From positions 67,395,501 through 67,459,500 of the forward strand of contig CM053810.1 of NCBI GenBank assembly GCA_028671895.1: a DNA stretch of 64,000 nt, read 5' to 3'. The DNA is from Oenanthe sinensis. Taxonomy: Eukaryota > Streptophyta > Magnoliopsida > Apiales > Apiaceae. The notes under the pieces were generated by a model that was not told where the DNA came from, ran no database searches, and worked only from the letters and a program-made list of their open reading frames with translations. Shown one piece after another: positions 1 through 11,893 of the stretch (position 1 is its first letter; the number at the start of each line of letters is the position of its first letter). Made by a program: the position numbers and the translations under genes.

Positions 1-1127
1 CAAAAAACTTTATATTTAATATGAATATTTATTTTATACAAAATTAATTATATATATTTTAAGTTTGAAATATATTAATTCTCAAAATATTGTATAATTG
101 TTTTTGACAAAATAATATTTTTATAAGTAAAATAAAAAAATATTAAATTGAAATACGTTACTTTGAATGTTTTATATTTGTATTAATTTCTAAAATAAAT
201 ATATATGTAATGTGTATTTTTATTTATTATAATTTTTACATAAATGTCCTCCAAATTTATTGATATTAGTTCGTTTTTTAATGAATAAGTGCAAAAGGAA
301 TTTTATTCTAAAATTTAATATATAAATTGAAAATGTTAAAATATTTTATATTAAAGTGACTATTATCGAAAATTTAGGGGTGCAAATACGATAACTCAAA
401 AAATAATCATAAGACTAATATTAAATTATGACATTATAAAATAATAACAAATAATTGAATAAGATTAGTAAAAGTAAATAAACATCAAAGTATTATATTT
501 TAAATTAAAAGAATTCTTATATTATATTTAAGTAGGTAGTTAAAACACAATAATCTTTAAAGATAATATTGAAAGAAAATGAATAAAAAGTAAAAATTGT
601 ATATTTGAAAGGTAAAAATGTATGAAAATGTGTTTTTAATAATTTATGTGTATAAAGTTATAAACTAACATATTTCAATGACTAGATGTAAATAAGCCGA
701 ATAAAAAATAGTTTCGGCTATTTTTTGATTGAAAAAATAGAATATGGGTCGGGGCGGAAGGTAGATGTATAAATCCAAGCTCACATAAACGAAGGTTTTC
801 GGGCGTGGCTGCAAGGATTCGATTCTCAAAACTATTTCATGTCGATTAATTTCTCGCTTAAATTTTAATTAGTTATATGAATTCCCCAAATTGATTCGAA
901 AGTTAGAATTAACATAATAATATGATTTCCCCGAACTGATATGATTTTGATTCTGTCTAAATGTTCTGTCTTGCTAGTTGATTCTAATCAGACGTTACTC
1001 TTGGCCAAACTCGTTTCCTTTTTGTCTGGTTTTGATTCTTGAATTTTGTTTTTGACAAATCTTATTAAAGATTTAATCTTTATGTTTTGCTTGTCTTTCA
1101 GAACTTAGCTTTGACGGGTAAAAAACA
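1..1127. other. AT-rich intergenic DNA
   Basis: No coding frame or RNA gene is recognisable. The first 700 bases are very AT-rich with many stops in all frames. From about 900 the base composition becomes more ordinary. A pyrimidine-rich stretch ending in CTTTCAG at 1100 resembles a splice acceptor, so the downstream kelch gene may have a leader intron here. Confidence 0.6.
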
Positions 1128-1249
1128 ATGGAGATTCAAGTAATAGAAAAGACTTGTGCTACGAAAGAAAAGATTTTTGTGCACGTGCTCAACGGTGTCA
1201 AGTGTCAGAGTGCCCTTATGCTCTATTAGCTGACACAGGCTTTAATTCC

Positions 1250-2074
1250 ATGGTTTCTCTGGGCTCCATCATCTATGTGGTTGGCGCTCTAGGACCTGAG
1301 GTCCTCAGGTGCAAAACCAAGCCACCCCATTCCGGATGTACCAAAAAGGGCCACTATCACAAGTGCATTTCTTATATTGATCTCGCCAATGACACTGGTG
1401 ATGGGTGGAAGGATGCCCCTTGTCTGAGTAATGGTCCTAGTCCTAACCCTGTTGTGCTCACCTTTGGTGGTAAGATATATCTTTTCCATCGCGGCGGCGA
1501 GTCAGAGACTGCACTTGTTTTCGATCCAATCTCAAATAAGTGGGAGACCTTGCTTCCACCACCTAGTGTGGGCTTTTTCGACATACAATATGCTGCGTCT
1601 GCCGTAGCTGACTCTCAGAATAACCGGATTCTCGTCCACTTTGTGGACATGCAATCCGTATTTGCCTACTACCCAGCCAATAACCAGTGGGAGCTGATTC
1701 TCAAACCTTTATTTTGGTTTTCAACACTTGTCTTTCTTGACGGGGTGATTTATTTTTACATGCCTGAGGCTCCAGAGTTTGTTGCTGCATACCATGTTGC
1801 CACCAAAAAGTGGCTTAATATCTTATTTACATCTGAGCTTCCAAGCCGTATCTGGAGATATGAGTACGATGCTATGTTTCATCTAGGGAGTGACCTTATG
1901 TGCTTGGCTGCTTACTCCTGTGATCGTTCTCGAGCCCAGACCCATGTTAAACTCACTAAGTTCAGATTCGAGCGCCCTCCTCGCAATCCTTATGAAGTAC
2001 TCATTACCGTGCCTCCTGATGAGACCTATACCATTGGTGCCTGTTCTTCCGTCAATAGTTTCTTGCCTATTTAG
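1250..2074 (+). CDS. Kelch-type beta-propeller protein (possible relic)
   Basis: The open frame encodes about 275 residues from the ATG at 1250, and stays open upstream to about 1115 without an in-frame ATG. The sequence has kelch-like blades: hydrophobic strands such as GSIIYVVG, GGKIYLF and DGVIYFYM alternate with FDPISNKWETL-type segments ending in a tryptophan. This fits the kelch half of plant F-box/kelch or galactose-oxidase-like proteins. No F-box is visible. The first ATG after the likely splice acceptor (1128) is in another frame and stops at about 1229. Either translation begins at 1250 or a frameshift has removed the original start. The function is unknown; kelch propellers usually bind other proteins. 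Confidence 0.6.
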   Translation: MVSLGSIIYVVGALGPEVLRCKTKPPHSGCTKKGHYHKCISYIDLANDTGDGWKDAPCLSNGPSPNPVVLTFGGKIYLFHRGGESETALVFDPISNKWETLLPPPSVGFFDIQYAASAVADSQNNRILVHFVDMQSVFAYYPANNQWELILKPLFWFSTLVFLDGVIYFYMPEAPEFVAAYHVATKKWLNILFTSELPSRIWRYEYDAMFHLGSDLMCLAAYSCDRSRAQTHVKLTKFRFERPPRNPYEVLITVPPDETYTIGACSSVNSFLPI

Positions 2075-2077
2075 GTA

Positions 2078-4675
2078 ATTCTTTTGTGCATTTGAATATT
2101 ACAGAGATAAATTTGGAGGGGAAACTTATAATATGAAATTGTGTTTATTAAAGTTATGTTTTCAATGTTATTCTAATGTCATATATATTATCTTATAACA
2201 ATATTATGCAAGGGGATTAGAAAAATAATAACATATTTATTAAATGAAAGAATACTATAAGCTACACAGCTTTTTATGGAACATATATTTTGGGAAAAGC
2301 TAGAATTCCAAATTAACACCTATTCAGGGTATTGACATTGAAGTTCCACATAAATACGAACATATAAGAAATGAGAGTATTATATGGAACTATGTATTAC
2401 TAACCTTTATACTAGCGTAAACTGTTTAAGGCTTTGTGCAGCTGAAATTACTTGGTGTATGATGGCTAGCAGGCTAGGTGATGTGTTTTGAGTTACATTT
2501 GCATGTGATAGTTAAATATATATTATGTGTTATATGTGCTATTAAGTGACATTTTATGTGGGGGTCTTATTAATCAAAATTTGACATACTTATATCTTCT
2601 TCGGTTCTTCCATTTGTTCTAGTGTTGTGATAAATAATCTCTTTTTCCCATTGTTTTTTATTCATTTGTTTAAATTTTAATATTTGCAAATAGATCGAAC
2701 TTAGCTGCTGCATTGAATTTATTAACTCCTGTCCCACTTGTTTTATGTTAAATGTAATCTAGGAATTTGTGATGCTAAAAATTTATAATTATGGCTTATG
2801 GTGCTCCTTTCATCTATCTGTTTAATTGTCTCTATTTGACTATGCATAGAAATTAACAGAGTTATATTTCACAAAACTGGGACTTACCATGAGTTGCATG
2901 CTCATAGTTTAAGTAAAAGATCTTGCATGGCCCATGTCTGGGAAAAGCATTGGCTGCTTCCTTCTTAGAGTATAGAATGGAAATTTCTTCCTGATACTAA
3001 TAATGAGTATGAATATTTTTTTAGATAATTTTGGAGGATAAGCCTATAATTTAAAATTATAATGAAAATGTGTTTACAAAAGTTATGTTAGTGTTATTCT
3101 AGTGCCCTAGTTATATTACCTTACTAGAATACTAAGTAAAAGAAGAATAATAACATCCTAACATAAAATGAAAGAATGTTGTTAAACATACTAATTTAAA
3201 TTACTATTGATAATTTGTCACACAATTGTATAGAATGTATTTTTCAGGAAAAGCTAGACTATTAAATTAACACCTATTCTGTGTATCGACATTAAAATTC
3301 AACGAACATAAATCAGAATGAGAGGTAACTTGAATAAACATTACTGTGTACTTGGAAACACAACTAAGTTTCAATAACCTGTATACTAGTTTAAACTGTG
3401 TATACGTGGGATTGGATCCTCGTGTTAGTACTTATACTGAAGATTTAATCTCTAATGGTTCTCATTTGTTTACGTATCTAATGCTATTGAGTGCAATAGA
3501 TTTTTATTATAAAACAACTTGTGTCATTGACAAGTACTTGCTAGTCTCAAGACGAGACATAATTTTCTAATCTCAACTTTGTATTGTGTTACTCCCCTGG
3601 CCCCCCTTGTGTGTGAATGGGGCTTTAATGGAATGGGTTGTACTAACAATTGATTGTGTCCATTAAGGTGAACTACTGTATCAAGGTGCAGGTAAATGTT
3701 TCTGATATATTTATGTTATCGCATCGTAATTTGTGCAGAGGATGTATTTTTCCTGTGGTGGAAGTTGCAGAAATTTAGGCATCTGTCACATTTCAGGAAC
3801 ATTTTCCTTTTACGTAATTTGTTCTAAAATTGTGGGTTTAATTTAAGATAATGATCTGCAATTGTATAAGCTTCAATTTGTTTGATTGATGTAGTGGTGT
3901 GAGTTTAATTTGAAATGTTGATCTGCAAGAGGTCCAATTTGTTTGATTGATGTTGTGGTGCTTACTCAATGTGATTTATGATGGATTGTTGTTTTTACAG
4001 TTAAGCAGCGGGTAGCGTGTTTGTGTTTCCAGTGGAATCGTTTCAGAGACCAGATGGAAGAAGTGCTTTCAATTCTCTTTTAGTTATGGCTTAATTGCAA
4101 CTTGTATCTTCTTTATTTATCTCCTTCCAGATTTCAATATCTTGTTTCCCAGACTGTTGTCCAAGTAATGTTGAAAGACAATTATGTGCACATTTGGGAT
4201 GAATTTATCATTACTAGTTATGAATCCTTTCAATCTCTTTGGTGCAATGTACAAGGTTACTAATGAATCCTTGCAGTATGAGAAGTACATTTTTGTAAGT
4301 AATTTTTAAAGGCTTCGCTTCGCTACATATTGGGACAGATCTAAACTCAGTGAACAAGAGAAAAATCTGTCAAGAAAATGCATGATTCATAGTGCAAACA
4401 AATTGTATTACAAACAATCAAGAAAGGCCCTGCCATTTTGCGCTTCGTGCATCTTTTAGGAGCTCTCCTTGTAGATGAGATCATGACTTGTTCAGTTCTC
4501 CTTGTAGGATGAGATCATGATTTGTTTTTACAATTTCTTCTGACTAGATTGTCATAGTAAAATACGTGATTTTTAAATTAAGATGTTAGATTTATAACAT
4601 GATAGATAGGTTATCTTTTCGTGTAAATATTTAATCTTTTGAATTGAATTAAAATAATAAAAATATGAATTTTTT
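2078..4675. other. Gene 3' flank with diverged duplication
   Basis: No convincing gene. About 320 bases at 2100-2420 recur in diverged form at about 3010-3390, with shared landmarks such as AAAGCTAGA, AATTAACACCTATTC and a following ATGAGAG. This indicates an old duplication with a period near 0.9 kb. A short direct repeat around TTTGTTTGATTGATGT lies at about 3875-3960, and another (TCTCCTTGTAG.ATGAGATCATGA) at about 4460-4520. Confidence 0.5.
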
Positions 4676-4687
4676 TAGTATGTTGTT
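4676..4687. repeat. LINE target-site duplication, left copy
   Basis: TAGTATGTTGTT, identical to 10074-10085. It lies directly next to the oligo(T) run that is the LINE poly(A) tail on the minus strand. Confidence 0.85.
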
Positions 4688-4716
4688 TTTTTTTAAAAAA
4701 AATAAAAGTACTTGCA

Positions 4717-7700
4717 TTAATTAAACTCCTCAAGAGCCAGATTACAAGTAATGAAATTAGGAGCAGTAGAAACCCACTCCTGAAGACCTGACACAGAACA
4801 TGCCGCCCTTGCTAACATGTGGGCAACATGATTCGCAGACCTATGCACAAACGTAAGTAACACTTCATCAAAGTGTTTAAGTAACGTACTACAATCCTCA
4901 GCAATAACATCAAAATATGAACTCCCCTTAATCCCTTTAACTGCATCCACTAAGGTTTTAGCATCCGACTCAAAGATACACTTACTATCTCGCCATTGCT
5001 TCGTCCATGATAACGCTTCTTTCAAGCTTAGAGCCTCCGCCTCTCTTGGAAGTAAACACCCCCTAATTACATTACTTCTAGCTCGAAGGAACCGACCTCT
5101 TTCATCTCGAGCTACACAACCAACTCTAACAAATTGCTCACCTGGATTACAAGCAGCATCGACGTTTACTTTAATCCACCCCGCTGGGGGTCTACGCCAT
5201 GTTCGATTATTCACCTGATTCTGGCCTGTCTGCAGCCCATTCTGCTCCATCGCTCGTCTCCAGTCCACTAACATTCTAACTGCCATCGATTTAACCCCAA
5301 AGACAGACATGTTAACTCTATCACATACCCACTTATTTCTCCTAAACCATAAACTCCAACACAACATACCCACCATCACACATTGATCCATGTTTCCTGA
5401 CCGAAAAGCACGCTGTAACACCTCCATTACAGTATCGTTTTGTTGAACTTCAATCAGCTGGCGAAGACCCATGTCGACCCATAACTCGTGAGCAAAACAG
5501 CATGTGAATAAGACATGAATGTCATCCTCATTCTGCATTTGACACCAACTACAAACTGTATTCACATTAACATACTTACTCGCAATGCCCACCACTGTAG
5601 GTAAACATCTTCGACACGCTCGCCATAAGAGATTCAACACCTTCCCAGGGAGCTTTAACCCCCACAGCTTTTTCCAGAAATCTCCATTCGCAAATTCCTT
5701 CTCCCCCTGAATAATTCTATAGCAACTTTTAACAGAAAAATTTCCCTTTTCTTCCATTATCCAGTACCAGGAATCCTCTATATCCCTCATTGAAAGGGGA
5801 ATCCGTTGAATAAGCCTACTGTCACGCTCATTGAAGATGTCTTGAAGAAGCTCAACATCCCATTGCCGTTGATTCTCTATCATTAGATTCTGAACCTGCA
5901 CATTCCTCAATTCCTCTGGCAAATCCGTAGTAATCCGACCATTTTCTTTACACGGCAACCAAGGAATCTGCCACACTTTTGTAGTACCACCATTACCAAT
6001 TCTCCTTCTGCACCCCTGCCGAATACTCTCCTGAGCTTCAAGTATACTACGCCATACAAAACTCGGATTAGCACCTAACTGAGCATTCATAAAATCATGA
6101 TCCGGGAAATATCTAGCACTCATCAATTTGGTGACTAGTGGATTTGAATTGTTGATCAGCCGCCAACCTTGTTTTGCTAACATTGCGATATTGAAATTCC
6201 TAAGATTCTTAAATCCCAACCCCCCTCCTTCTTTAGCCTCACACAACTTCTCCCATGACATCCACTTAATACCCTTTCCCGTACTACTATTCCTCCACTA
6301 AAAACTATTCATCTTCTTCTCTATTCGATCACAAATCTCCATAGGAATTAGAAACAAGTTCATCCAGAAGTTCGGGATAGCTTGCGCAGCCGTTTTAAGT
6401 AATAATATTTTACCTGCTCTAGATAGGGATACATTCGCCCATCCCTGAAGCTTTTGCTCAACGCGTTCTTCCAAGAATGCAAAGCTTGCCACTTTCCCCC
6501 GGCCAATGTTCATGGGCATACCCAGATAATTACCCGGCACCTGAGTTTCTCGAACTCCTAACTGCAAACGTACAGCCTGTCTATTTTCCTCACTAGTGTT
6601 AGGAGAAAAAGTAATAGTAGACTTACTGTAGCTAACCATTTGGCCTGAAATTTCTTCATACCGATTTAGGATTCTTTTCATAACATTGACTTCCACTCCT
6701 GTAGCTCTGAAGAAAAAGTAACATTCATCCGCAAATAAGAGGTGCGAAATTGTTGGTGCTCCTCGAGCTATAGTGCACCCATGAAGTAACCCCGCATCCT
6801 CGTTCCTCCGAATAATAGCACTCAATCCTTCTGAACACATAATATAGAGATATGGTGAAATCGGATCCCCTTGGCGAAGCCCCCGCATCGGAATCACATT
6901 CCCAAACTCTCCCCCATTATGAACAAAACTATATGACACTGAGTTGACCAGTTTCATCACTCTGTCCCTCCATACTTCAGAAAAACCAAACTTGTGCATC
7001 ATGTTTTCCAAGAAACCCCACTCTAGCCTATTATAAGCTTTTGAGATATCAATCTTCAAACCCACTATTCCATTTTTTCCCTGCGTGCGCCGCTTCATAT
7101 AGTGATTCACCTCAAAGGCAATCAAAGCATTGTCCGTTAATAGTCTCCCCTCAATAAATGTACTTTACTTTTCTGAAATTATATCTCCCAAGCATTTCTT
7201 CAATCTATTTGATAAGACTTTCGACAAAATTCTAACCACCACATTACACAAGGAAATTGGGGGCAAGTCAGTCATTACTTGAGGATTCTTTACCTTTGGA
7301 ATCAAACATACAAGTGTGCGATTTATCCCCTCTGGTAATTCTCCCGTGTGCATAAACTGCTTACAGAACCTGATCACCTCTGTCCCAACAACCGGCCAAA
7401 AAGTCTGGAAAAAACATGGATTTAATACATCTACTCCGGGTGACTTATCTGTATGCATAGAAAAGACTGCAGCTTTTACTTCATCCGGTGTAATTTCCGA
7501 AATTAACTCCATATTGTAAATCTCTGTAACTTGTCTGACAGACTCATGTTGCGTTAAACCCCCATTAAGTGATGTACTCTGGAACAAATCTGTAAAGTAT
7601 TTTTCAATAACCCCTTGCACTTCCTCTACTGTTTCTTTCCATTCGCCATCATCCCCTTTAATCCGTTGCAGCTGGTTATGCTTTTTCCGAGCTGAAGCAT

Positions 7701-8774
7701 GCTTGTGAAAGAACCTAGTATTTTTGTCCCCTTCACCAAGCCAGAACTGCTTGGCCCTTTGCTTCTAGTAGGTTTCCTGCCTCTCCAAAATATTCAGATA
7801 TTCCCATCGAACTTCATTGTAGCTCTGGATCCCGTACTTGTCTCGCCGTGATCGAAGCTTTCGGAGCTTGGTTCTACAATCAATGAGCTTCTGCTTATAC
7901 TTCTTATTCTTCCCCCCTCCCCACTCTTCTAACTTTAAGCAACAATAATTAATTTTATTAACCAGACCCTCTCATTCTGTACTTTCCCAACACTCTTTAA
8001 CCAGATGCCAACACTCCTGCTCCTTAATCCAGGAATTCTCAAAATAAAACCTTTTACTCCTCTGAACATACACTTTCTTATTTAACTGCAAACACAACGG
8101 GAGGTGATCTGACGTTGCTACTTCCAAAACCCTTACTTCTGCTTCCGGAAATAAACATCTCCAATCTTGATTTGTGAAACCTCTATCCAATCTTTCTTGG
8201 ACCCATGTATCTTTACCTCTCGATTTTTCCCATGTATACTTTTCGCCCACAAAGCCTAAATCCACCAGCCCGCAATCACTAATTGTCTCCGTAAACCCTA
8301 CTAGAAGACTTCGAGGATGCACTTGACCCCCTCTTTTCTCATCCACAAACATCATATCATTAAAGTCTCCTATTATGCACCAGGGTAGATTTGATTTACC
8401 TGCCAAATTTCGAATTAACTCCCAGGACTCACGTCTTCTTCCCCTTTCTGGACACCCATAGAAACCGGTATACCTCCATCTTCCAATTTGCTCATTCTCC
8501 ACTTCAAAATCGATAAAATGATCACCACTGTCCTTAACAAGACAGCTCTCTTCATTTTTCCATAACAAAGCAAGCCCTCCTCCATGCCCTTGAGACTCCA
8601 CAACCCAACAACCAGTAAAACTTAAAATTTTACAAACTTCGACTACTGTTTTTTATTTGCTAAAATTTCGGATAAAAAAATAAGACTAGGTTTTATTTGG
8701 TGGACAATATCTTTTAAAAAACGAATTGTACGTGAGTTGCCCAGCCCACGACAATTTCATGCTATAAGACTCAT
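4717..8774 (-). pseudogene. LINE ORF2 (endonuclease, reverse transcriptase, RNase H), broken
   Basis: ORF2 begins at the ATG at 8774. The usual WNCRGLGN endonuclease start reads stop-NCRGLGN because Trp has become TGA. Open segments are 8601-7972 (APE-like endonuclease; IIGDFND and a TSDHLPL motif are visible), 7620-7165 and 7125-6298 (reverse transcriptase), and 6261-4717 (RVT zinc region WRACRRCLPT, then RNase H with NVDAA, REAEALSL and ESDAK). Several stops and a disrupted stretch at about 7620-7970 separate them. The RT active site reads FADE instead of FADD, so catalysis is probably lost as well. The domain order is typical of plant L1 elements carrying a 3' RNase H. Confidence 0.9.
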
Positions 8775-9937
8775 TTTTCTAGGCGGGCCTGTGACACAGG
8801 ACCCGCCTCTATCAAGTTTTTTGGCCCATCATTTAAATTAAAGCCAGCTGCATTACTCTGTTGAGTTACCTCCGTGTTTCCCTCATTTGACCTACGTCTA
8901 CGCTTAGTATCCATAACAACTATTTCCTTTTCTCCATCATTATCTCTCGCCCTATCCTCCTCATTATTCAAAATTATTTGATTATGATTATTGTTCCCCT
9001 GATCTCGCTGAACCACACGAATTCCACCAATCTCTCCTTCAATCTCGCACACAATTCCATCCACTTCCATGAACTTCGCTTCCCCCTTGCCGTCACCATT
9101 TCCGGTTGCGACAGAACTCTTTTTCGGCTTGGTCCATGAACTCTGTCCTGTTGCACTGTTCCTCAACCATTTCTCCCCCATATTCTAACTTTTCACCCCT
9201 TTTCCTGGTGCTCTCAACCAAGTACCATAAGCCCTACTAATTTCTTTATCTGGATGCGCATACACAATCTCACAGTCCCGCTCAGAATGTCCTATCATAC
9301 CACATACAAAGCAGAACGTGCTCAATCTTTCGTACTTAAAATTAACCCAATTCCATACACCTCCTTCTCGTTTAATTTTCATTTTCCTTTTCAACGGTTT
9401 TTCAATATCCAATGTGATTCTAATGCGAGCGTACAACTTCCACAACCCATTAACATTCGTTGGGTCTGTTTTGACAAACCTACCAACAAAATTCCCAATA
9501 CTTTGTATTATCTTTTCCGACATCATTCCATTCGGGATATCATATGCTTGAAGCCAAATATCAACTTCATGTAACCGAACTGAATGTGGATCCTCACCCT
9601 CCTTTAGTTTATGATATACCAGCAGGCTTTGCTCAAAAGTCCATGGTCCACCCTCAAGAACCTTTTGGATATCCAGGATATGATAAAATACAAAAGAGTA
9701 ACGATTCCCCCCAATATCGTGAATCTCCACTCCTTCCTTTGGGCGCCATAAGGATGCAAGTACATTTTGCATTGCATTAAAGTTTATGTTTCTGTCTGTA
9801 AGAAATCGTCCAATTAACACATACTTGTTTCGATCCTGACTCCCTTCCTGTTCTCCCACCACAAATCCCTCTGTATCCCCATCCTCTAAAGCCAATCGTG
9901 CATATAGTTCCTCCAGATTAGACCCTCCTGTTGCCAT
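8771..9937 (-). pseudogene. LINE ORF1 (DUF4283 / CCHC nucleic-acid-binding protein)
   Basis: Starts at the ATG at 9937. The first 250 residues carry a DUF4283-like region typical of plant LINE ORF1 proteins and a CCHC zinc knuckle (CFVCGMIGHSERDC) near residue 210. An in-frame stop at 9185-9187 interrupts the frame. The same frame then continues from 9181 to 8771 as a hydrophilic, N- and K-rich tail, so this is one ORF1 with a nonsense mutation. It would coat the LINE RNA. Its TGA at 8773-8771 overlaps the ORF2 ATG (ATGA), suggesting coupled re-initiation. Confidence 0.85.
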
Positions 9938-10073
9938 ACTGTGACTAGAGATTTACGTATGAGATTCCCCTCGATAAATGATTTGACAATGATATGAAAA
10001 TAACTTGTTACTAGAACAAGACAGACCTTACAAATTTGTAAGACTCATAACTTGGTTAACAACTTGTTAACTA

Positions 10074-10085
10074 GTATGTTGTTAT
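10074..10085. repeat. LINE target-site duplication, right copy
   Basis: TAGTATGTTGTT, a perfect match to 4676-4687. It marks the 5' boundary of the minus-strand LINE, 136 bases upstream of the ORF1 start codon. Confidence 0.85.
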
Positions 10086-10271
10086 ATATTATTAATATTG
10101 ATGATTAATTTTTCAAATTGAATATAAATAACAAAATAAAATTTTTTATAATAAATTTTAAATAACATATATAGTATTACTACATATATCAATATAATAT
10201 ACGATTTAATCACATTGCACTATTTTCAATCTATTTAATACAATTTATAACTTATATATATATATATATAT

Positions 10272-11144
10272 AGTCCTACTCTATTAGAAAGTAATTAGAA
10301 TAGAAAGTAAAAAGTAGTTCAAAATAAAGGCTCAACCCAATACACCTCCACATTAATCAAATGCACTCTCACACACACATAATTTATTTAATTCCCTCCG
10401 TTTTTAATTTACTTTTACTCGCTAATCGGTGAATTTTTTTCCAAATCTAATTTCACCATATTTTTCTCCATCTGACAACGATTAGTTTTCATAACATATG
10501 TGCTATATTTCGACGACATTCATTTTTTCGATAATTTTTTTGTATATTTATTTAACAAAACTGGTGATTTTGATAATTTTTATAATATAAATTAATTATT
10601 GTTATAATACAAAATAATGATTTATCTAATATAAATTAGTGATTGCATTTCGATCTGGTAACATATTTTAATATTAATTTTAGGATGTTGATGATGTGTC
10701 ACTGCCACGTCAGCAAGTGATGACGTGGCAGTGGGTTCCACTGTCACGTTGTATTTATTAAAAAAAATTAGCAACCTTGGTGATTATTATAATACAAATT
10801 AGTGATTTATCTAATATAAATTAGTGATCGAATAACTGATGACAAGGAAGTGGGTCCTATTGCCACGTCATCAGGTGATGACATGGCAGTGAGGCCCACT
10901 ACTACGTGGCAGTGCAATGTCCTCACGTGATGACGTGGCAGGGGTCCCACAATGACGCAACAGAATCTAAAATGTAAAATATGTAAATTATGGAGCATAA
11001 TGTAAGATTTATAGCTGGGGATAAAATGTAAAATATGTAAATTAGGAGGGGCATAATGCAAGATTTAAAAATAAAATAAAAATAAAATTTTACAAGTACT
11101 TTCTACTTTCTATTCTAAACTTACTTTACGCTAGATCAAATGCT
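10272..11144. mobile_element. Nonautonomous inverted-repeat element inserted in a TA microsatellite
   Basis: About 60 bases at 10272-10330 recur inverted and imperfectly at about 11085-11144; the best-matched core is TAGAATAGAAAGTA.AAAGTA. TA runs flank both ends (10254-10272 and 11144-11163), which suits insertion into a (TA)n tract as described for Micron-type MITEs. There is no coding capacity. The interior carries AAATTAGTGATT-like repeats and a cluster of TGACGTGGCA motifs at 10703-10712 (-), 10721-10730 (+), 10861-10870 (-) and 10931-10940 (+). The superfamily is uncertain. Confidence 0.65.
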
Positions 11145-11885
11145 ATATATATATATATATATAACTTTTTATTTTAAATTTATTAATATTATATGAATCA
11201 TTTGTTTGATAGTAGAAGTAATAAATAAATATTTTATTAAATATTATGTTTTCATATTTAATAAATATTTATGATGAAGAATATTTAAATCTAATGTAAT
11301 TCTACTTTTGAGTTTCTCTAATCAAAAAATTTATTCCACTTAATATAATTATATGAAATACATATTATTAATAAATTATCTGAATTAGCACAATATAATA
11401 TATCGAAATTAATATAATTTTTTATGTGATACGTAAATAGTATTAACAGCCGAATTTTCAATTTACCAATTTACAGACCGGGTAATAAAAAATTACTGGG
11501 CCAGCCCCATATAAAATTTGGACTTACAGTGTAATTTGGGAGATGAAACAGGTTACATTGCATTAGATACTCCTTTATTACTTGATCCTGAGTCTGGTCA
11601 TTCCCAAAGATTTAGGGCTTGTAATAGTAGTAGTAATTTGTTTGAAACTAAGAAGCAAGAACGGTAAAAGAAGTTAGGGCGCCAAGCTTGTATTCCAAAG
11701 GTATAAAATATTACTACTAACTTTTATTCATTATTGTAGTTATTGCGTTGCATTCTTTATACCGATTGTAGTGAAGTGCATTTTAGTATTATATCCGTAG
11801 TTCTGCATGCTACAGAGAGTTAGGGTTTGGATACCTACATATGTCTTGTATTGTCTAAATACGTCGGCAAATGTTTGTTTACTAG
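11145..11885 (+). promoter_or_regulatory. Upstream region and probable leader exon of the KEN-Ulp1 gene
   Basis: AT-rich DNA without a coding frame. A probable 5' UTR exon ends at 11700 (CCAAAG, then GTATAA). A matching acceptor lies at 11881-11885 (ACTAG), just before GGTTCATCATGAG, giving a leader intron of about 185 bases. No clear TATA box could be fixed. Confidence 0.4.
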
Positions 11886-11893
11886 GGTTCATC

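Larger units (their letters stand above)
4688..10073 (-). mobile_element. Full-length but decayed L1-type LINE retrotransposon
   Basis: A 5.4-kb non-LTR element read on the minus strand. In order it has a short 5' leader (10073-9938), ORF1 with a CCHC knuckle, and ORF2 with APE-type endonuclease, reverse transcriptase, a zinc-binding region and RNase H. It ends in a short A-rich tail. The 12-mer TAGTATGTTGTT lies directly on both sides (4676-4687 and 10074-10085), with the tail abutting the left copy, as target-primed reverse transcription produces. ORF1 has one in-frame stop and ORF2 several, so this copy cannot move by itself. The intact duplication and long surviving frames suggest a moderately recent insertion. 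Confidence 0.93.

Noticed and set aside
3346..3570. 74-codon frame downstream of the kelch gene
   Set aside because: It overlaps the diverged noncoding duplication, and the other copy has no corresponding frame.
11807..11893. Upstream in-frame ATG adding 29 residues to the fusion protein
   Set aside because: The extra segment lies between a plausible donor (11701) and acceptor (11885) and is unlike the charged start MSLYQEKK, so 11894 was preferred; not excluded.
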